Positions 6,924 to 13,073 of a stretch of DNA of 13,073 nt are shown piece after piece; position 1 is the stretch's first letter, and each line of letters starts with the position of its first letter. Where the stretch lies: positions 1-13,073 of the forward strand of contig JAFYUG010000319.1 of assembly GCA_017558545.1 (NCBI GenBank). Direction: 5' to 3'. The notes below the pieces were generated by a model. That model did not search any database and had not been told where the DNA came from. It saw only the letters and a list, made by a program, of their open reading frames with translations. The position numbers and the translations under genes are program-made. Source of the DNA: Oscillospiraceae bacterium (GTDB taxonomy: Bacteria > Bacillota > Clostridia > Oscillospirales > Oscillospiraceae).

Positions 6924-7408
6924 TGGTGTCTGAAAGCATTGGCAAATGGATATGGAGCATAGCTGCCTCGGCTGTGTTTTGCAGCATAGTTTTGGAGCTA
7001 AGTCCCGGGGGACAGGTTAAAAATGTGCTTAAGGCTCTTTGCGGTATGCTGATGGCTATTGCCCTTATATCGCCGCTGCTCAAGTTATCCTTGCCGGAAT
7101 ACTCCATTAATCTTGCCAAGTATAGAGCTTTGGGGGAAGAAATGGTGAAGGCGGGGCAGGAAGAAAAAGACTTTCTCTCCCGCTCTATCATAGAAGAGGA
7201 GTGCAGGGCATATATATTGGACAAAGGGCGGGAGCTTGGGCTTGAAATTACGGATGCCAAGGTAACTGTCAAATGGAGCGGCGAGGGATTTTGGTATCCT
7301 GTGGAGTGCGAAATTTATGCTGAGTATTCTCCTCGCCTTGTAGAGATAATTGCCGGTGAGCTTGGGATAAGGGAAGAAAATCAAAAGTGGACGGAATATG
7401 AAGAATAG
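6923..7408 (+). CDS. spoIIIAF: Stage III sporulation protein AF (SpoIIIAF)
   Basis: Membrane component of the SpoIIIA complex. It has 161 residues, shorter than the roughly 206 of Bacillus. Two N-terminal membrane segments (about 8-26 and 34-54, including LKALCGMLMAIALISPLL) are followed by a soluble alpha/beta domain (about 85-155; motifs YILDKGRELGLEITDAKVTV and AEYSPRLVEIIAGELGI). That domain corresponds to the ring-building-like fold reported for this family. The start overlaps the spoIIIAE stop, and the end overlaps spoIIIAG by 11 bases, so the genes are translationally linked. Confidence 0.92.
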   Translation: MVSESIGKWIWSIAASAVFCSIVLELSPGGQVKNVLKALCGMLMAIALISPLLKLSLPEYSINLAKYRALGEEMVKAGQEEKDFLSRSIIEEECRAYILDKGRELGLEITDAKVTVKWSGEGFWYPVECEIYAEYSPRLVEIIAGELGIREENQKWTEYEE

Positions 7409-7766
7409 GGATTTGAAAAGCCTTGGCAAGGCTCTTGGCAAAAATAAATATGTGCTTATTCTTGCTGCCCTGGCTCTTGTGCTGATTGCCTTTCCTTCGG
7501 GAAGCAGCAAAAGTGAAGCATCCTCGTGGATAAGCGGAGAGAGCCAATCTTCGGCGGTGGTAATTGATGAGGAAAGCGCCAAGCTTGCGGATTTAATAAG
7601 CTCCATTGAAGGCGTTGGAGAAGCCAAAGTTTTGCTTAGCTCCGAGGGGGCAGTAATAGTATGCGATGGAGCTGATTCAAGCGCAGTTTGCCTATGTGTG
7701 ACAAACGCGGTCTCGGTCTATACAGGGCTGGGCAGCGACAAGATAGAGGTAATTAAAATGAACTGA
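7398..7766 (+). CDS. spoIIIAG: Stage III sporulation protein AG (SpoIIIAG), short form
   Basis: Ring-forming protein of the channel between mother cell and forespore, anchored in the mother-cell membrane. It has 122 residues, about half of the roughly 229 of Bacillus. A membrane segment (about 18-32, YVLILAALALVLIAF) is followed by a Ser-rich linker and a ring-building motif domain (about 61-120: LADLISSIEGVGEAKVLL, then EGAVIVCDGADSSAV and VTNAVSVYTGLGSDKIEVIK). In the Bacillus protein the first strand (IEGVGDVTV) and the second (GVLVVAKG) are separated by a long insertion that forms an extra beta structure. Here they are nearly adjacent, so that insertion is missing. The reading frame is intact and ends cleanly before spoIIIAH. 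The identity rests on position plus these motifs. Confidence 0.88.
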   Translation: MKNRDLKSLGKALGKNKYVLILAALALVLIAFPSGSSKSEASSWISGESQSSAVVIDEESAKLADLISSIEGVGEAKVLLSSEGAVIVCDGADSSAVCLCVTNAVSVYTGLGSDKIEVIKMN

Positions 7767-7782
7767 TATTCGGGAGGCGTAT

Positions 7783-8352
7783 TTGAAAGTGAAGAAAAAT
7801 CTTAAACGAAACATAGTGATGTGCGCGGTGCTGCTTTTTGTCTGCGCGTCGGTTTATTTGAACTGGAGCTATAATAACCGCTGGGGCAAGGCCGACGACG
7901 CAATGGTGGAAGCGGAAGACGCCGCAATGGAAGCGGCAGAGCTTGGATATGAGCAGGCTCTTGCAGAAGAGGAGGCGGAAAGTGAAACTGTAAGCGCCTA
8001 TTTTGCCTCTGCCCGCCTTACAAGACAGCAGTCCCGCGACGAAGCCTTGAACCTTCTGGAAACTGCGGCAGGCTCCGAAGCGGCAAGTCAGGAGACCATA
8101 GACTCTGCCATGGAGTCCATTGCAGCTATGGCAACATGGAGTATGCAGGAGACTCAGATAGAAAACCTCCTGCTGGCAAGGGAGTTTGATGATTGCGTTG
8201 TGTATATGTCCGCGGAAGGCGTAACCGTTGCCGTTCCCGCACCGGTGGAAGGCTTAAGCGAGGCCACGGTAGCAAGAATTACAGATACCATCACAACGGA
8301 AACGGACTTCACCGCCGCTCAGCTTAAAATTATAGAGGTTAAAGATAATTGA
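7783..8352 (+). CDS. spoIIIAH: Stage III sporulation protein AH (SpoIIIAH)
   Basis: Mother-cell channel protein that in Bacillus binds forespore SpoIIQ across the intermembrane space. The 189-residue protein (Bacillus about 218) has a membrane segment (about 10-28) and an acidic helical linker (about 36-68, many Glu and Ala). Its C-terminal ring-building domain (about 84-187) includes SRDEALNLLETAAGSEAAS, IENLLLAREFDDCVVYMSAE and TAAQLKIIEVKDN. The start is a TTG at 7783, chosen because GGGAGG at 7772-7777 lies five bases upstream. A GTG at 7789 is the alternative. It is the last gene of the operon, and its stop is followed directly by a terminator hairpin. Confidence 0.93.
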   Translation: MKVKKNLKRNIVMCAVLLFVCASVYLNWSYNNRWGKADDAMVEAEDAAMEAAELGYEQALAEEEAESETVSAYFASARLTRQQSRDEALNLLETAAGSEAASQETIDSAMESIAAMATWSMQETQIENLLLAREFDDCVVYMSAEGVTVAVPAPVEGLSEATVARITDTITTETDFTAAQLKIIEVKDN

Positions 8353-8386
8353 AAAAAGCGTCTGCACCAATGTGCAGACGCTTTTT
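8353..8386. terminator. Bidirectional rho-independent terminator between spoIIIAH and the lipoprotein gene
   Basis: A perfect 15-bp inverted repeat (8353-8367 with 8372-8386) has a CAAT loop, an A run on one side and a T run on the other. It can therefore end both the plus-strand spoIIIA transcript and the minus-strand lipoprotein transcript. It fills the whole gap between the two convergent stop codons. Confidence 0.92.
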
Positions 8387-8886
8387 CAGTTGCAGATTTC
8401 ATTAATAAAGTCCTGATTGGAGTCGCCCCAAAAGCCATTGGGAGCTATGATGGACCATGAATATCCGTCGTAGCTTATAAGCTGTTTAATGGCATTGTTG
8501 TCGGCGTTATAGCAGGTGGTGATGGCAGCGCCATTGAAGGTGGTCTCTTCGGAGAAATTATATGTGTTATAATCTCCGGAAATATCCTGTCCTTCACCTT
8601 TTTGTTTTCTGACGCAGACTTCGAAATCCTCATCAAAATAAGTAACTTCTATAAGGGAGTTGTTCATTGTCTGAATTTCAAGGGCGGTGTAGCTATCGGC
8701 AATGGTTTCAGGAAGATTGAATTCAAAGCCCGCAGCGGCCTCGGCCTCTTCTATGGTCTCCCATGTGCTCCAGGGGTTACCCATGGTTGCAAGAGGTGTT
8801 GTCTGCTCAGCCTCTTTATTTCCGCAACCCACAAGAAAAACGGAAATAATAAGGCAAATAAGAATAATGGAAATAAGCTTCTTCAT
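8386..8886 (-). CDS. Small secreted lipoprotein of unknown function
   Basis: This 166-residue protein has a type II signal peptide: MKK, a hydrophobic core, and lipobox LVGC with the lipidated cysteine at residue 21. The mature part has no catalytic motif that I recognise. Its layout is an opening EEAEAAAGFEFNLPETI segment, then strands such as SLIEVTYFDEDFEVCVRKQK, and an ending WSIIAPNGFW. This resembles small Clostridia lipoproteins of the DUF4367 kind, at low confidence. GGGAG lies about 11 bases upstream of the ATG. It is transcribed against the spoIIIA operon and shares its terminator. Nothing in its position shows a sporulation role. Confidence 0.8.
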   Translation of the reverse strand: MKKLISIILICLIISVFLVGCGNKEAEQTTPLATMGNPWSTWETIEEAEAAAGFEFNLPETIADSYTALEIQTMNNSLIEVTYFDEDFEVCVRKQKGEGQDISGDYNTYNFSEETTFNGAAITTCYNADNNAIKQLISYDGYSWSIIAPNGFWGDSNQDFINEICN

Positions 8887-9098
8887 ATATTTTTAACTCC
8901 CTGAGATTTGGTTCTAGTTTATTATTATCATCATACTATCATAACAATGTTTATAACGCAATTATATGGGATATGTTAAAGAACGCCGGTTTTTTATAGT
9001 TAAATGCAAATAGTGGAAGAAAAATTGAAAATACTATTTATTTTTTTAATTTCCTGTGTTAATATAACTTAGTTAATAATTTACGGAGGTAAAAAATA
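8887..9098. promoter_or_regulatory. AT-rich divergent intergenic region
   Basis: This 212-bp gap separates the lipoprotein gene (minus) from the Asp23-like gene (plus) and must hold both promoters. On the plus strand TGTTAATAT at 9057-9065 resembles an extended -10 but lacks a good -35. On the minus strand several TATAAT-like words occur (for example the complement of 8961-8966), and none has a convincing -35. No ORF or strong hairpin is visible. I do not fix a promoter here. Confidence 0.4.
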
Positions 9099-9458
9099 AT
9101 GCCCGATAATTACATCAGCATTTCCGCCGAAAAGGGAAACATCAATGTTTCCGAGGAAGTTATTGCTATTATTGCAGGCGCAGCCATTTCCGAAACCGAA
9201 GGTGTTGCAGGTCTTTCCAACACCGTTGGCAGCGAAATTTATGATTTTATTGGCAGAAAGTCTGTTACTAAAGGAATAAAGGTTATTTTTGATAATAATT
9301 CCATCATCATCGAAGCCACCATTATGGTGCATTTTGGCGTTACCATTGCTACCATTGCCGAAAAGGTGCAGAGCGCTGTGGCTGCCGCCATTGAGGAAAT
9401 GACCGGCATTGCTCCCGTTGTCAATGTCCGCGTGGCCGGTATCTCCTTCGATAAGTAA
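9099..9458 (+). CDS. Asp23/Gls24 family envelope stress protein (YqhY-like)
   Basis: The 119-residue protein covers the complete Asp23/Gls24 (DUF322) domain. Key stretches are GNINVSEEVIAIIAGAAISE, EGVAGLSN, KGIKVIFDNNSIIIEATIMV, VTIATIAEKVQSAVAAAIEE and a C-terminal VVNVRVAGISF. Members are small cytoplasmic or membrane-associated proteins tied to envelope homeostasis. The Bacillus counterpart YqhY sits beside nusB and near the acetyl-CoA carboxylase genes and has been connected with fatty-acid synthesis control. The start is clear, with GGAGGT at 9085-9090. The gene is 20 bp from nusB and probably forms an operon with nusB-xseA-xseB. The accB and accC genes that precede yqhY in Bacillus are absent here. 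Confidence 0.92.
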   Translation: MPDNYISISAEKGNINVSEEVIAIIAGAAISETEGVAGLSNTVGSEIYDFIGRKSVTKGIKVIFDNNSIIIEATIMVHFGVTIATIAEKVQSAVAAAIEEMTGIAPVVNVRVAGISFDK

Positions 9459-9478
9459 TCTTTGGGGAGGTTTCAGAT

Positions 9479-9934
9479 ATGACCAGAACAACAGCAAGAG
9501 AAATAGCTGTGCAGCTTGGTTTTTCTCTCGTGATGACCGAGCAGTTTGCCGAAGAAACTCTGGACGAGTTCTTTGACCATGCCCATTATGAGAGCCTTGC
9601 CAAGGAAAATCCCCTCTACGCCGAATACCCCGAGCGTAAGCAGATGGAATATATCCGCGCTCTCGTTCAGCTTGTATACGATCATCGTATTGAGCTTAAT
9701 GCCTACATTGAAAAGTATTCCAAGGGCTGGAAGGTTGGCCGCATCAGCAAAACCGCCAGCGCTATCATGCGCGTTGCCATGTGCGAAATCCTCTATATGC
9801 CTGATATCCCCAACGCAGCAGCCATTAACGAGGCTGTTGAGCTGGCAAAGGGCTATGAAGATGAGGAAGTTGTTGCCTTCATCAATGGTGTTCTCGGCGG
9901 CTTCATCCGCGGCGAACTTGGCGAAAGCGAATAA
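9479..9934 (+). CDS. nusB: Transcription antitermination factor NusB
   Basis: The 151-residue all-helical RNA-binding protein joins NusE (S10) on boxA RNA, chiefly for rRNA transcription. The start is set by GGGGAGG about nine bases upstream. The N-terminal TRTTAREIAVQLGFSL gives the typical RxxAReaalQ-type helix. The C-terminal signature is strong: WKVGRISKTASAIMRVAMCE, then ILYMPDIPNAAAINEAVELA and FINGVLGGFIRGE. Length is normal for the family. Isoleucine codons are nearly all ATC/ATT (one ATA of 11 by hand count), in contrast to the spoIIIA genes. Confidence 0.96.
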   Translation: MTRTTAREIAVQLGFSLVMTEQFAEETLDEFFDHAHYESLAKENPLYAEYPERKQMEYIRALVQLVYDHRIELNAYIEKYSKGWKVGRISKTASAIMRVAMCEILYMPDIPNAAAINEAVELAKGYEDEEVVAFINGVLGGFIRGELGESE

Positions 9935-9947
9935 ACTGAAAATGAAA

Positions 9948-9970
9948 TGGGCGCACTTTACGTGCGCCCA
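9948..9970 (+). other. Intergenic hairpin between nusB and xseA
   Basis: A perfect 9-bp GC-rich stem (TGGGCGCAC with GTGCGCCCA) has a 5-base loop and ends 12 bases before the xseA ATG. The bases after it (AATTTATAAGCT) have no U run, so it is not a classic terminator. It takes up the space where a ribosome binding site would be expected. It may be a processing or attenuating element. Confidence 0.5.
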
Positions 9971-9982
9971 AATTTATAAGCT

Positions 9983-11194
9983 ATGGAACAGAAAATATTT
10001 TCGGTCACAGACCTTAACAACAGAATAAAGGGACTATTGGATGTTGACCCCATTTTGCAGAATGTCTGCGTAAAGGGCGAGCTTTCCAACTATAAAATTT
10101 ATCCCTCCGGCCATCATTACTTTACCTTGAAGGATGCGGACAGCTCTGTCCGCTGCGTTATGTTCAAAGGCAGCGCCATGAAGCTGCGTTTCAGACCCGA
10201 AAACGGCATGGGCGTTCTCGCAATGGGACGCATCAGCGTTTTCCCCAGAGACGGAGCATATCAGCTCTATTGCACGGATATGCGTATGGACGGCATGGGC
10301 GACCTTTATGTGGCCTTCGAGCAGCTTAAGGCAAAGCTTATGGCTGAGGGTCTTTTCGATAAAAACCATAAAAAGCCCATACCCCGTTTCCCCCAGCGCA
10401 TAGCCCTTATAACCAGCGGAGCTGGCGCGGCAGTGCGGGATATGATAAGAGTTTCCGGCAAGCGCTGGCCTATGGCAAAAATAATCGTTATGCCCGTTCG
10501 CGTTCAGGGCGTTGAAGCTCCTGCGGAAATTCGCGGAGCAATAGCCTATGCAAACCGTTATAATGTTGCCGACCTTATTATTACAGGACGCGGAGGCGGA
10601 AGTATAGAGGATCTTTGGGCTTTTAACGATGAGCGGGTAGCCAGAGCCATATATGAAAGCGAAATACCCGTTATCTCCGCCGTTGGTCATGAGCCTGATG
10701 TAACCATTGCAGACTTTGTGGCTGACCTGAGAGCGGCCACCCCCTCCAACGGTGCGGAGTTGGCAGTTCCCGATGCTGACGAAATGCGCCAGTATTTAGA
10801 CTCCCTTGAAATCCGCTCTTCTCAGGCTCTCATGAAAAAGCTGGAGGTTTATAGACGCCGCCTCAATGAGCTTTCATCCCGCCCCGTGCTGAAAAGTCCC
10901 ACCGGCTATATTGAGCTTAAACGCATGGAAACGGAGATGCTGAAAAATCGCCTCCTCAGCGTGCAGGAAGCAAGACTCAATTCCATGCGCCGAGCATTTG
11001 TGGGCTATGCGGCAGCGCTGGATGCTCTCAGTCCTTTGAAAGTTCTCAGCCGCGGCTATGCCGTTCCCACCGATGAGCAGGGCAAGGTGCTCAGAAAAAC
11101 CGAGGATGCAGAAATTGGTCAAATGATAGATCTCACCCTCTCCGACGGAGCTTTGCGCTGCCGTGTTGAGGAAAAAGTGAAAGGAGATAAGTGA
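9983..11194 (+). CDS. xseA: Exodeoxyribonuclease VII large subunit
   Basis: Catalytic subunit of exonuclease VII, which degrades single-stranded DNA to short acid-soluble pieces with XseB. The 403-residue protein is of normal length. The N-terminal OB-fold (about 1-100) opens with FSVTDLNNRIKGLLDVDPIL and continues with GELSNYKIYPSGHHYFTLKD. The catalytic region shows PQRIALITSGAGAAVRDMI (137-155), GRGGGSIEDLWAFNDE (202-217) and SAVGHEPDVTIADFVADLRA (232-251), followed by ATPSNGAEL. A coiled-coil region follows (about 265-345), and then the C-terminal RGYAV segment. No Shine-Dalgarno sequence is evident before the ATG, and a hairpin lies in its place. The stop overlaps a GTG at the start of xseB. 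Confidence 0.97.
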   Translation: MEQKIFSVTDLNNRIKGLLDVDPILQNVCVKGELSNYKIYPSGHHYFTLKDADSSVRCVMFKGSAMKLRFRPENGMGVLAMGRISVFPRDGAYQLYCTDMRMDGMGDLYVAFEQLKAKLMAEGLFDKNHKKPIPRFPQRIALITSGAGAAVRDMIRVSGKRWPMAKIIVMPVRVQGVEAPAEIRGAIAYANRYNVADLIITGRGGGSIEDLWAFNDERVARAIYESEIPVISAVGHEPDVTIADFVADLRAATPSNGAELAVPDADEMRQYLDSLEIRSSQALMKKLEVYRRRLNELSSRPVLKSPTGYIELKRMETEMLKNRLLSVQEARLNSMRRAFVGYAAALDALSPLKVLSRGYAVPTDEQGKVLRKTEDAEIGQMIDLTLSDGALRCRVEEKVKGDK

Positions 11195-11196
11195 AA

Positions 11197-11412
11197 ATGA
11201 ATTTTGAACAGTCCCTTAAAAGACTTGATGAAATAGTAAAAAGCCTTGAGAAAGGTGATGTTTCCCTTTCCGACTCCATGAGCCTTTTTGAAGAGGGCAC
11301 AGCCCTTATCAAAAACTGCGGCAAGATGCTTGATGAGGCTGAGCAGAAGGTTGTAATGCTTAGAAAGGGCGCGGACGGTGCTCCCGTTGAGCTCCCCTTT
11401 GATGCAGAGTAA
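11197..11412 (+). CDS. xseB: Exodeoxyribonuclease VII small subunit
   Basis: Small helical subunit that binds the coiled-coil of XseA in exonuclease VII. It has 71 residues from the ATG at 11197, and the N-terminus MNFEQSLKRLDEIVKSLEKG matches the family start MxFEeaLkrLEeIVexLE. The motif LSDSMSLFEEGTALIKNC follows. A GTG at 11191, two codons earlier, overlaps the xseA stop (GTGA) and is a possible alternative. The AAGGAG at 11181-11186 is 10 bases from the ATG and 4 from the GTG, so I prefer the ATG. Confidence 0.94.
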   Translation: MNFEQSLKRLDEIVKSLEKGDVSLSDSMSLFEEGTALIKNCGKMLDEAEQKVVMLRKGADGAPVELPFDAE

Positions 11413-11474
11413 GCAGCAAAATCAACGAATATTTTCATGAATATTCACAAAATTAAGTGAATATTTTCGTTATG

Positions 11475-11513
11475 AAAAATGCCTGTGAATTATTGTATTC
11501 ATAGGCATTTTTT
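11475..11513 (+). terminator. Rho-independent terminator after xseB
   Basis: A 16-bp stem (11475-11490 with 11497-11512, one G-T wobble) with a 6-base loop ends in a run of six T (11508-11513). It closes the asp23-nusB-xseA-xseB unit and separates it from dxs. Upstream at 11439-11465 lies a smaller AT-rich inverted repeat (GAATATTCAC with GTGAATATT) of unknown role. Confidence 0.88.
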
Positions 11514-11518
11514 GATAT

Positions 11519-11529
11519 TATAATATAAT
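11519..11529 (+). promoter_or_regulatory. Candidate -10 region for dxs
   Basis: Two overlapping exact TATAAT words (11519-11524 and 11524-11529) lie just past the xseB terminator and 34-44 bases before the dxs ATG. The -35 region would fall within the terminator hairpin and is poor (TATTCA at 17 bp, or TTGTAT at 20 bp). A separate dxs promoter is likely because a strong terminator precedes it. Confidence 0.45.
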
Positions 11530-11562
11530 TAGAGAAAAATGCATATTCATCGAGGTATTGCG

Positions 11563-13073
11563 ATGTATAAAATATTGAATAAAATCCACTCATCTGCTGA
11601 TGTTCAGGCTCTTACAACAGATGAGATTGAAGCCCTCTGCGTGGAACTGCGCGAGGCAATAATGAATAATGTTTCAAAAACAGGCGGCCATTTGGCATCC
11701 AATCTTGGCGCCGTTGAAATAAGCACCGCCATCCACAGAGTTTATGATAGCTCCAGAGACAGAATTGTTTTCGATGTTGGCCACCAGTGCTATGCCCATA
11801 AGATGCTCAGCGGCAGACTTGATAAATTTGATGGTCTGAGAAAGCTGGATGGCATTTCCGGTTTTCCGAGGCCTTGGGAGTCCGATAGCGATGCCTGCGT
11901 AGCAGGTCATGCCTCCACATCTATATCCAACGCCCTTGGTATGGCGAGAGCCAGAACCATTCTCGGCGAAAATTACGATGTTGTTGCCCTTATTGGTGAC
12001 GGCGCACTCACTGGCGGCCTTGCCTATGAAGGACTCAGCGATTGCGGCGAGAGCGGCGAGAGCATAGTTATCATCCTCAACGATAATGCCATGAGCATTG
12101 ATAAAAATGTTGGCGGAATGGCAAGACTCCTTGCGAAGCAGAGAGTTAAGAGCAGCTATATCGCCTTCAAAAAGCTTTATAGACGCATTGTTATCCATTG
12201 CCGCCCTGTTTATAGACTTCTCCATCATGTTAAGGAATGGATAAAGGATATTGTTCTTCCCGATAATATGTTCGAGAATATGGGCTTTTACTATCTTGGC
12301 CCCATTGATGGCCACGATATGAAAACTCTTGTTCGCACCTTGCGCTATGCAAAAGAGCTGAAAACTCCCACAATTGTTCATGTGCTAACACAAAAGGGCA
12401 GAGGCTATGCCCCCGCCGAGGAAGCTCCAGAGAAATACCACGGAGTCAGCGCCTTTGACATAGAAAAGGGTGTTGATGACGGAGAAAAGGCCTCCTTCTC
12501 CTCCGTGTTCGGCGAGTGCGTTATCAATGCTGCGGAAAAAGATGAGCGAGTGGTTGGCATCACCGCCGCCATGGTAAGCGGAACGGGAATGGATGGTTTC
12601 GCCAACACCTATCCCAAGCGCTTTTTCGATGTTGGAATTGCGGAAGGCCATGCTGTGAGCCTTGCCGCCGGTATGGCAAAGCAGGGGCTTAAGCCTGTGT
12701 TTGCCGTTTATTCCAGCTTCCTCCAGCGCTCTTATGATATGCTCATCCACGATGTTGGTCTTGATGGTCTCAATGTGGTTTTGGGCGTTGACAGAAGCGG
12801 ACTTGTAGGTGCAGACGGTGAAACACATCAGGGCGTGTTTGGCACAGGTTATCTTTGCCAGATCCCCGGTATGAAAGTTTATGCTCCTGCCAGTTATAGC
12901 GAACTTCGCAGTATGTTCGCTGAGGCCATGGAGCAGAATGACCCTGCCGCTGTATGCTACCCCAGAGGCGGAGAAGGGGAGTATACCGCCGATAACTCCC
13001 GCTGCGATGAATGCATTATCCGTGAGGGCAAGGATCTTACTATCGTCACCTATGGCATCATGATAAATGAGGC
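11563..13073 (+). CDS. dxs: 1-deoxy-D-xylulose-5-phosphate synthase, 3'-truncated by the window edge
   Basis: Thiamine-diphosphate enzyme that condenses pyruvate with glyceraldehyde 3-phosphate, the first step of the MEP isoprenoid pathway. There are 503 complete codons, against about 620 in the family, so roughly the last 120 residues are missing. Visible motifs: TGGHLASNLGAVE (40-52), FDVGHQCYAHK (70-80), the ThDP motif GDGALTGG (145-152) to NDNAMSI (173-179), FENMGFYYLGPIDGHD (237-252), QKGRGYAPAE (277-286), the catalytic Glu361 in GIAEGHAV, and DRSGLVGADGETHQG (410-424). Most relatives have IAEQHAV or IAEEHAV, so Gly362 is a small departure. The start is set by GAGGT at 11552-11556. Bacillus has ispA between xseB and dxs; here there is none. 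ATA codons are a minority, as in the other housekeeping genes. Confidence 0.97.
   Translation, partial: MYKILNKIHSSADVQALTTDEIEALCVELREAIMNNVSKTGGHLASNLGAVEISTAIHRVYDSSRDRIVFDVGHQCYAHKMLSGRLDKFDGLRKLDGISGFPRPWESDSDACVAGHASTSISNALGMARARTILGENYDVVALIGDGALTGGLAYEGLSDCGESGESIVIILNDNAMSIDKNVGGMARLLAKQRVKSSYIAFKKLYRRIVIHCRPVYRLLHHVKEWIKDIVLPDNMFENMGFYYLGPIDGHDMKTLVRTLRYAKELKTPTIVHVLTQKGRGYAPAEEAPEKYHGVSAFDIEKGVDDGEKASFSSVFGECVINAAEKDERVVGITAAMVSGTGMDGFANTYPKRFFDVGIAEGHAVSLAAGMAKQGLKPVFAVYSSFLQRSYDMLIHDVGLDGLNVVLGVDRSGLVGADGETHQGVFGTGYLCQIPGMKVYAPASYSELRSMFAEAMEQNDPAAVCYPRGGEGEYTADNSRCDECIIREGKDLTIVTYGIMINE

Noticed and set aside
9546..10028. Plus-strand open frame of 160 codons overlapping nusB and xseA
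   Set aside because: It is out of frame with nusB, has no ribosome binding site and no domain, and nusB is unambiguous over the same bases.
11674..12828. Long minus-strand frames opposite dxs
   Set aside because: The plus strand encodes an unmistakable Dxs over the same region. The minus frames have no start signal or domain.

Overview
The window looks like chromosomal DNA from an endospore-forming, Gram-positive anaerobe of the class Clostridia. Evidence: a near-complete spoIIIA locus, AGGAGG-type ribosome binding sites, ATGA/TAATG translational overlaps, and the gene order spoIIIA - asp23-like - nusB - xseA - xseB - dxs, which is a pared-down form of the Bacillus/Clostridium spoIIIA-to-dxs neighbourhood. 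I cannot assign a genus.

Layout. (1) 1-1105, plus strand: the 3' two thirds of spoIIIAA, then spoIIIAB. (2) 1106-1361: a non-coding block holding two identical 38-bp hairpin repeats that flank a 171-bp palindrome-rich, MITE-like element. (3) 1362-5075, minus strand: a compact three-gene transcription unit encoding a membrane-anchored NAGPA-type phosphodiester glycosidase, a membrane-anchored extracellular protein of unknown function, and a GT2 glycosyltransferase fused to a GtrA-like membrane domain. This unit splits the spoIIIA operon. (4) 5076-5282: a divergent promoter region with a good extended -10 for the minus-strand unit and a SigE-like -10 facing spoIIIAC. (5) 5283-8352, plus strand: spoIIIAC, AD, AE, AF, AG and AH, tightly packed, ending in a bidirectional terminator shared with (6) a small minus-strand lipoprotein gene (8386-8886). 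(7) 9099-11412, plus strand: Asp23/YqhY-like protein, nusB, xseA, xseB, ending in a strong terminator. (8) 11563 to the window end: dxs, cut off before its stop.

Functionally, the SpoIIIA proteins build the mother-cell side of the channel that joins mother cell and forespore: AA is the ATPase, AB-AF are membrane parts, and AG and AH are ring-forming proteins. The downstream genes are housekeeping (transcription antitermination, exonuclease VII, isoprenoid precursor synthesis). The inserted minus-strand cassette probably acts in cell-envelope glycan or glycolipid biology. That is an inference from domain content only.

Main points of interest: the split of spoIIIA by an opposite-strand glycan cassette, with a candidate sporulation promoter that could rescue spoIIIAC-AH; the MITE-like palindromic element between duplicated terminators; an unusually short SpoIIIAG; and the absence of accB/accC, folD and ispA from an otherwise conserved neighbourhood. 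No RNA genes, CRISPR arrays, transposases or phage genes were seen.
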